Part shown: piece after piece, positions 61,388-64,000 of the stretch
Layout: every line of letters starts with the position of its first letter
How positions within the stretch are numbered: the stretch's first letter is position 1
NCBI RefSeq assembly: GCF_041146795.1
Contig: NC_135175.1
Location: 34,434,669-34,498,668 of the forward strand
Reading direction: 5' to 3'
DNA length: 64,000 nucleotides
Source: Maylandia zebra
Lineage: Eukaryota > Chordata > Actinopteri > Cichliformes > Cichlidae
The notes under the pieces: generated by a model
What the model was told of the DNA's origin: nothing
What the model saw: the letters and a program-made list of their open reading frames with translations, nothing else
Database searches by the model: none
Program-made: the position numbers and the translations under genes

Positions 61388-62275
61388 ACACTATATTACC
61401 AAAATCGCTCGTCTGCTATCACATGCATGTGAACCTGAGGGACATCCTGACTTAATCTATAGGGTGCAATTGGATTTTGACCCAGTCTTTGCAGCCATAA
61501 CAGCCTCAACTCTTCTGGAAAGACTTTTCAGGGGTGTGTTTATGGCAATTTTTGACCTTCCTTCCAGAAGTGCATTTGTGAGGCCAAGCGCAGGTGTTGG
61601 ATGAGTAGGCCTGGGTCAGAGGCTTCTAATTCATCCCAAAGGTGTTCTGTCAGGTTAAGGTCAGGAGTCTGTGCAGGCCTGTCAAGTTCTTCCACACTAA
61701 ACTTGCTTATCTTTGTCTTTGTGGACCTTCCTTTGTTCACTGGTGCACATTCATGTATGAAGAGTTGGCAGCATGAAATGATCTAAAATGTCTTGCACCA
61801 AACTTTACAGTTAGCACAGTGTAGTCAGACATGTACCATTCTTCCTAGCACCCACCAAACGCAGACTCACCCATCAGATTGAGACAGAGATCAGACAGAG
61901 AAGTGAGATTTATCCTCTAAGAGAACAAGTGTCCACTGTAGAAAGTTGGTGACCTCTGTTTACCACGTGCCTGAGCATCCACCGACCCCGCTCTGTGATT
62001 TTTACATGGCCTACTGGTTCACGGCTGAGTTGCTGTCGTTCCCAATCATTTCCACTTGACGATAACACCACTGACACACGACTGTGGAATATTTAGTAGT
62101 GAGGAATCTTTAAGACTGGACTTGTTGCACAGGTTGCATCCTATCACGGTACCACGCTGGAATTCCCTGAGCTCCTGAGAGCGACACACAAATGTTTGTG
62201 GAAACAATCTGCATGCTGATGCTTGATTTCAGTGACTTGCATGGCTGAGTGAATACTTTGGGTAATATAGGGCAT
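61388..62275 (-). mobile_element. decayed Tc1-like transposon, third family
   Basis: Starts 'acactatattaccaaaatcgctcg' and ends 'gtgaatactttgggtaatatag', imperfect inverted ends. Between them are minus-strand transposase pieces: RPAQTPDLNLTEHLWDELEA (61620-61690), a C-terminal block near 61500, and N-terminal pieces near 61980-62170 ('cgtggtaccgtgataggatgc'). The middle third is deleted and the frame broken. Confidence 0.8.
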
Positions 62276-62489
62276 CATTTCTTAAAGCAATTTTACATCT
62301 TTTGGTGCATCTTCAGTTCTTTTTGTGTCAAGTTTTATGTCTCGTTTTGCAGGCGTTTGTGTCTCTGTGGTAACTCTGGGCCTCAAATCATTTTGAGAAT
62401 TTGTGCGACACTTTTTTGCGCTCAAGCAATATCATTAAGCTGTATCCCATTATATCACACTGATGCTGCTCATAAACTAAACATGCCAG

Positions 62490-62755
62490 TGCACCACCTG
62501 GTGGTTGCTTGGCCACCTCCTATACACCAGCCTGTCCTGTTTTTCCAGCTGCTCCCTCCAGGGGTGCACAGAGCGGGTCATCTGCCCAGATCTCAACCTA
62601 TCGCTGTCACACCAACACTCTCGACTGCATCCATGAACTTCCTGTGGTTTCCATCTTTTCCTCCTGCACTGCAGCTCCATCCACAGTATCCTTTGTCCAA
62701 AATATTCATGATCCGTCCTCTACACGTCCAAACCAGCTGAGTCTCCCCTTTCTTT
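62490..62755 (-). mobile_element. possible LINE remnant
   Basis: Wording such as 'cttcctgtggtttccatcttttcctcctgc' and 'cacgtccaaaccagctgagtc' recalls the minus strand of RTE-type LINE ends in fish. Too short and diverged to be sure. Confidence 0.35.
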
Positions 62756-63473
62756 GTTTTTAATACAGCTTTCCAAATTTGACAATCTTATATTCATTCA
62801 GAGGATGATGGTTTATAATCCTTACAGAGGTGCCTGCTACATCTGACGTCACCTGTATTTATCATTGTGAGGGAAGCCAAGCCTGCGACGGTGTGAGGAC
62901 AGCAGAGCAGGAACTGAAAACTGAGCCCATCTCTGGATGAATGAAAACAGCAGTGCATCACTTCCTGTACCTACATGCAGGCTGTGCTTTAAGAACCCCG
63001 AAACTAGGAGTATATGAACAGTGCAGCCCTGCTGTGTGTTTACTCTGCTGATGCATGAAGTAGAACTAGCTACACCTGGAAGATTATTACAGTTAACCAG
63101 TTTGTCACTTTAACAGCAGTTAACTGGAATAACAGACTAAACTGGTTCTGTGTAAATACTGGAAATGTCTTTGGCTTCTCATTTTATTTGCTTCTGTTTT
63201 CTGATCCTAATAAAATGTTATTTTATTCATATTTTCACTTCTTTACTCCTTTGACAACTGATAATAGAGTACACATTACATAATGTATGCTGACATGTTT
63301 TCTGCTTCTTCCTCACCAATTTTAAAATTTCTCACATTTTTTTGGGAATGTTTGATCAAATCTACTCGCTCCATAAAACTGATAAACATGATTTCATACA
63401 CCAGCTAAGCAGGACGCTGCAGGACTGACTTTGTCAGACAAAAACACGACACAGACGAGATTTCTTTCCCACA

Positions 63474-63479
63474 TTTATT
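63474..63479 (-). terminator. rpl22l1: rpl22l1 polyadenylation signal
   Basis: AATAAA on the minus strand about 40 bp past the stop codon, as expected for the very short 3' UTRs of ribosomal-protein genes. Confidence 0.7.
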
Positions 63480-63516
63480 CTCCCGCTGACGCACACACAG
63501 ATGTGGCTGCAGCTGT

Positions 63517-63856
63517 TTACTCGTCTGCCTCGGACTCCTCGTCATCCTGGCTGATCTGGAAGTATCGCAGCTCGTACGTCTCCTTGTCAGAGGCCACCAC
63601 CCTCAGCCAGTCGCGGAGGTTGTTCTTCTTCAGGTACTTCTTTGTCAGGTACTTCAGATACCTGTGGAAGAACATTGACCATCAGAACCGTTTCCAGGAA
63701 GGTTCTCTGGTTCTTGTGACACTTCTCGTTTTACCTTTTGGAGAACTGCTTCTCAGACGTCACGTTGATCTTGTTCTTCATGCGGCCGACCTGGACGATG
63801 TCACCCAGATTCCCCGTCTTCCCGTTCACCTTGATCTTCTCTTTAAGGAAGGTCTC
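63517..63856 (-). CDS. rpl22l1: Ribosomal protein eL22-like 1, 3' part
   Basis: Two last coding exons on the minus strand, 63735-63856 and 63517-63661, joined GT-AG. The first reads [20 protein letters not shown], then [20 protein letters not shown]. The second reads [20 protein letters not shown], then [20 protein letters not shown] and the acidic end EESEADE-stop. It matches RPL22L1 ([16 protein letters not shown]) better than RPL22 ([16 protein letters not shown]). The N-terminal exons lie beyond the window. The paralogue can replace RPL22 in 60S ribosomes and also affects splicing. It follows slc7a14 as in human. Confidence 0.95.
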
Positions 63857-63880
63857 CTATTGGATAGAGCATAGTAATGC

Positions 63881-63931
63881 ACTAGGGAAGAGAACCCTAG
63901 TAAATCTGGAGCTAGGGAAGGGCGCCCTAGT
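63881..63931. repeat. two adjacent CTAGGG hairpins
   Basis: ACTAGGG-AAGAGAA-CCCTAGT (63881-63901) and CTAGGG-AAGGGCG-CCCTAG (63912-63930), perfect arms with 7-base loops, in the rpl22l1 intron just upstream of the penultimate exon. Confidence 0.85.
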
Positions 63932-64000
63932 CCACAGATTGGGTCAGCTGCTTGCAAAAACCACCAAATTTACCCTTTAATAAATTAATTTGTCGCTTTT

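Overview
The window is vertebrate nuclear DNA from a ray-finned fish. It has GT-AG introns, long intergenic stretches, (CA)n tracts, many Tc1-like transposon relics, tRNA-derived SINEs and a fish-type LINE. The gene order phc3 - cldn11 - slc7a14 - rpl22l1 matches, from memory, human 3q26.2 (PHC3, CLDN11, SLC7A14, RPL22L1), without PRKCI and SKIL between the first two. The repeats suggest a percomorph, perhaps a cichlid, but the species cannot be fixed from this sequence.

Layout. 1-3.3 kb: mostly intergenic, with a decayed Tc1-like element. 3.3-7.4 kb (minus strand): a four-exon gene for a small basic protein whose C-terminal half resembles EPSTI1; an RFX X-box-like palindrome lies about 150 bp upstream of its start. 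7.6-21.7 kb: intergenic or phc3 5' region, with a GC-rich candidate first exon near 12 kb, transposon relics, four scattered copies of a 65-bp unit and a 590-bp (TG)n tract. 21.7-36.5 kb (plus): eleven coding exons of a Polyhomeotic/PRC1 gene (phc3), with FCS zinc finger and SAM domain. 39.2-44.5 kb (plus): three exons of claudin-11, with a nearly pristine Tc1 transposon in intron 2. 47.7-55.0 kb (minus): seven coding exons of slc7a14. Within its introns and upstream lies a same-strand set of tRNA-Ala genes (six intact-looking, one decayed) plus a tRNA-Leu-like gene. 57.6-59.4 kb (minus): a 5'-truncated LINE. 61.4-62.3 kb: another Tc1-like relic. 63.5-64.0 kb (minus): the 3' part of rpl22l1, running off the window.

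The protein genes are not a functional pathway; they are a conserved syntenic block: chromatin repression (phc3), tight junctions (cldn11), a lysosomal/CAT-type amino-acid transporter homologue (slc7a14) and a ribosomal-protein paralogue (rpl22l1). I found no bacterial, viral, CRISPR or toxin system. The most unusual material is the tRNA-Ala amplification inside slc7a14, the intact transposase in cldn11, the EPSTI1-like gene, and the absence of the usual glutamine-rich N-terminal block in the phc3 model.
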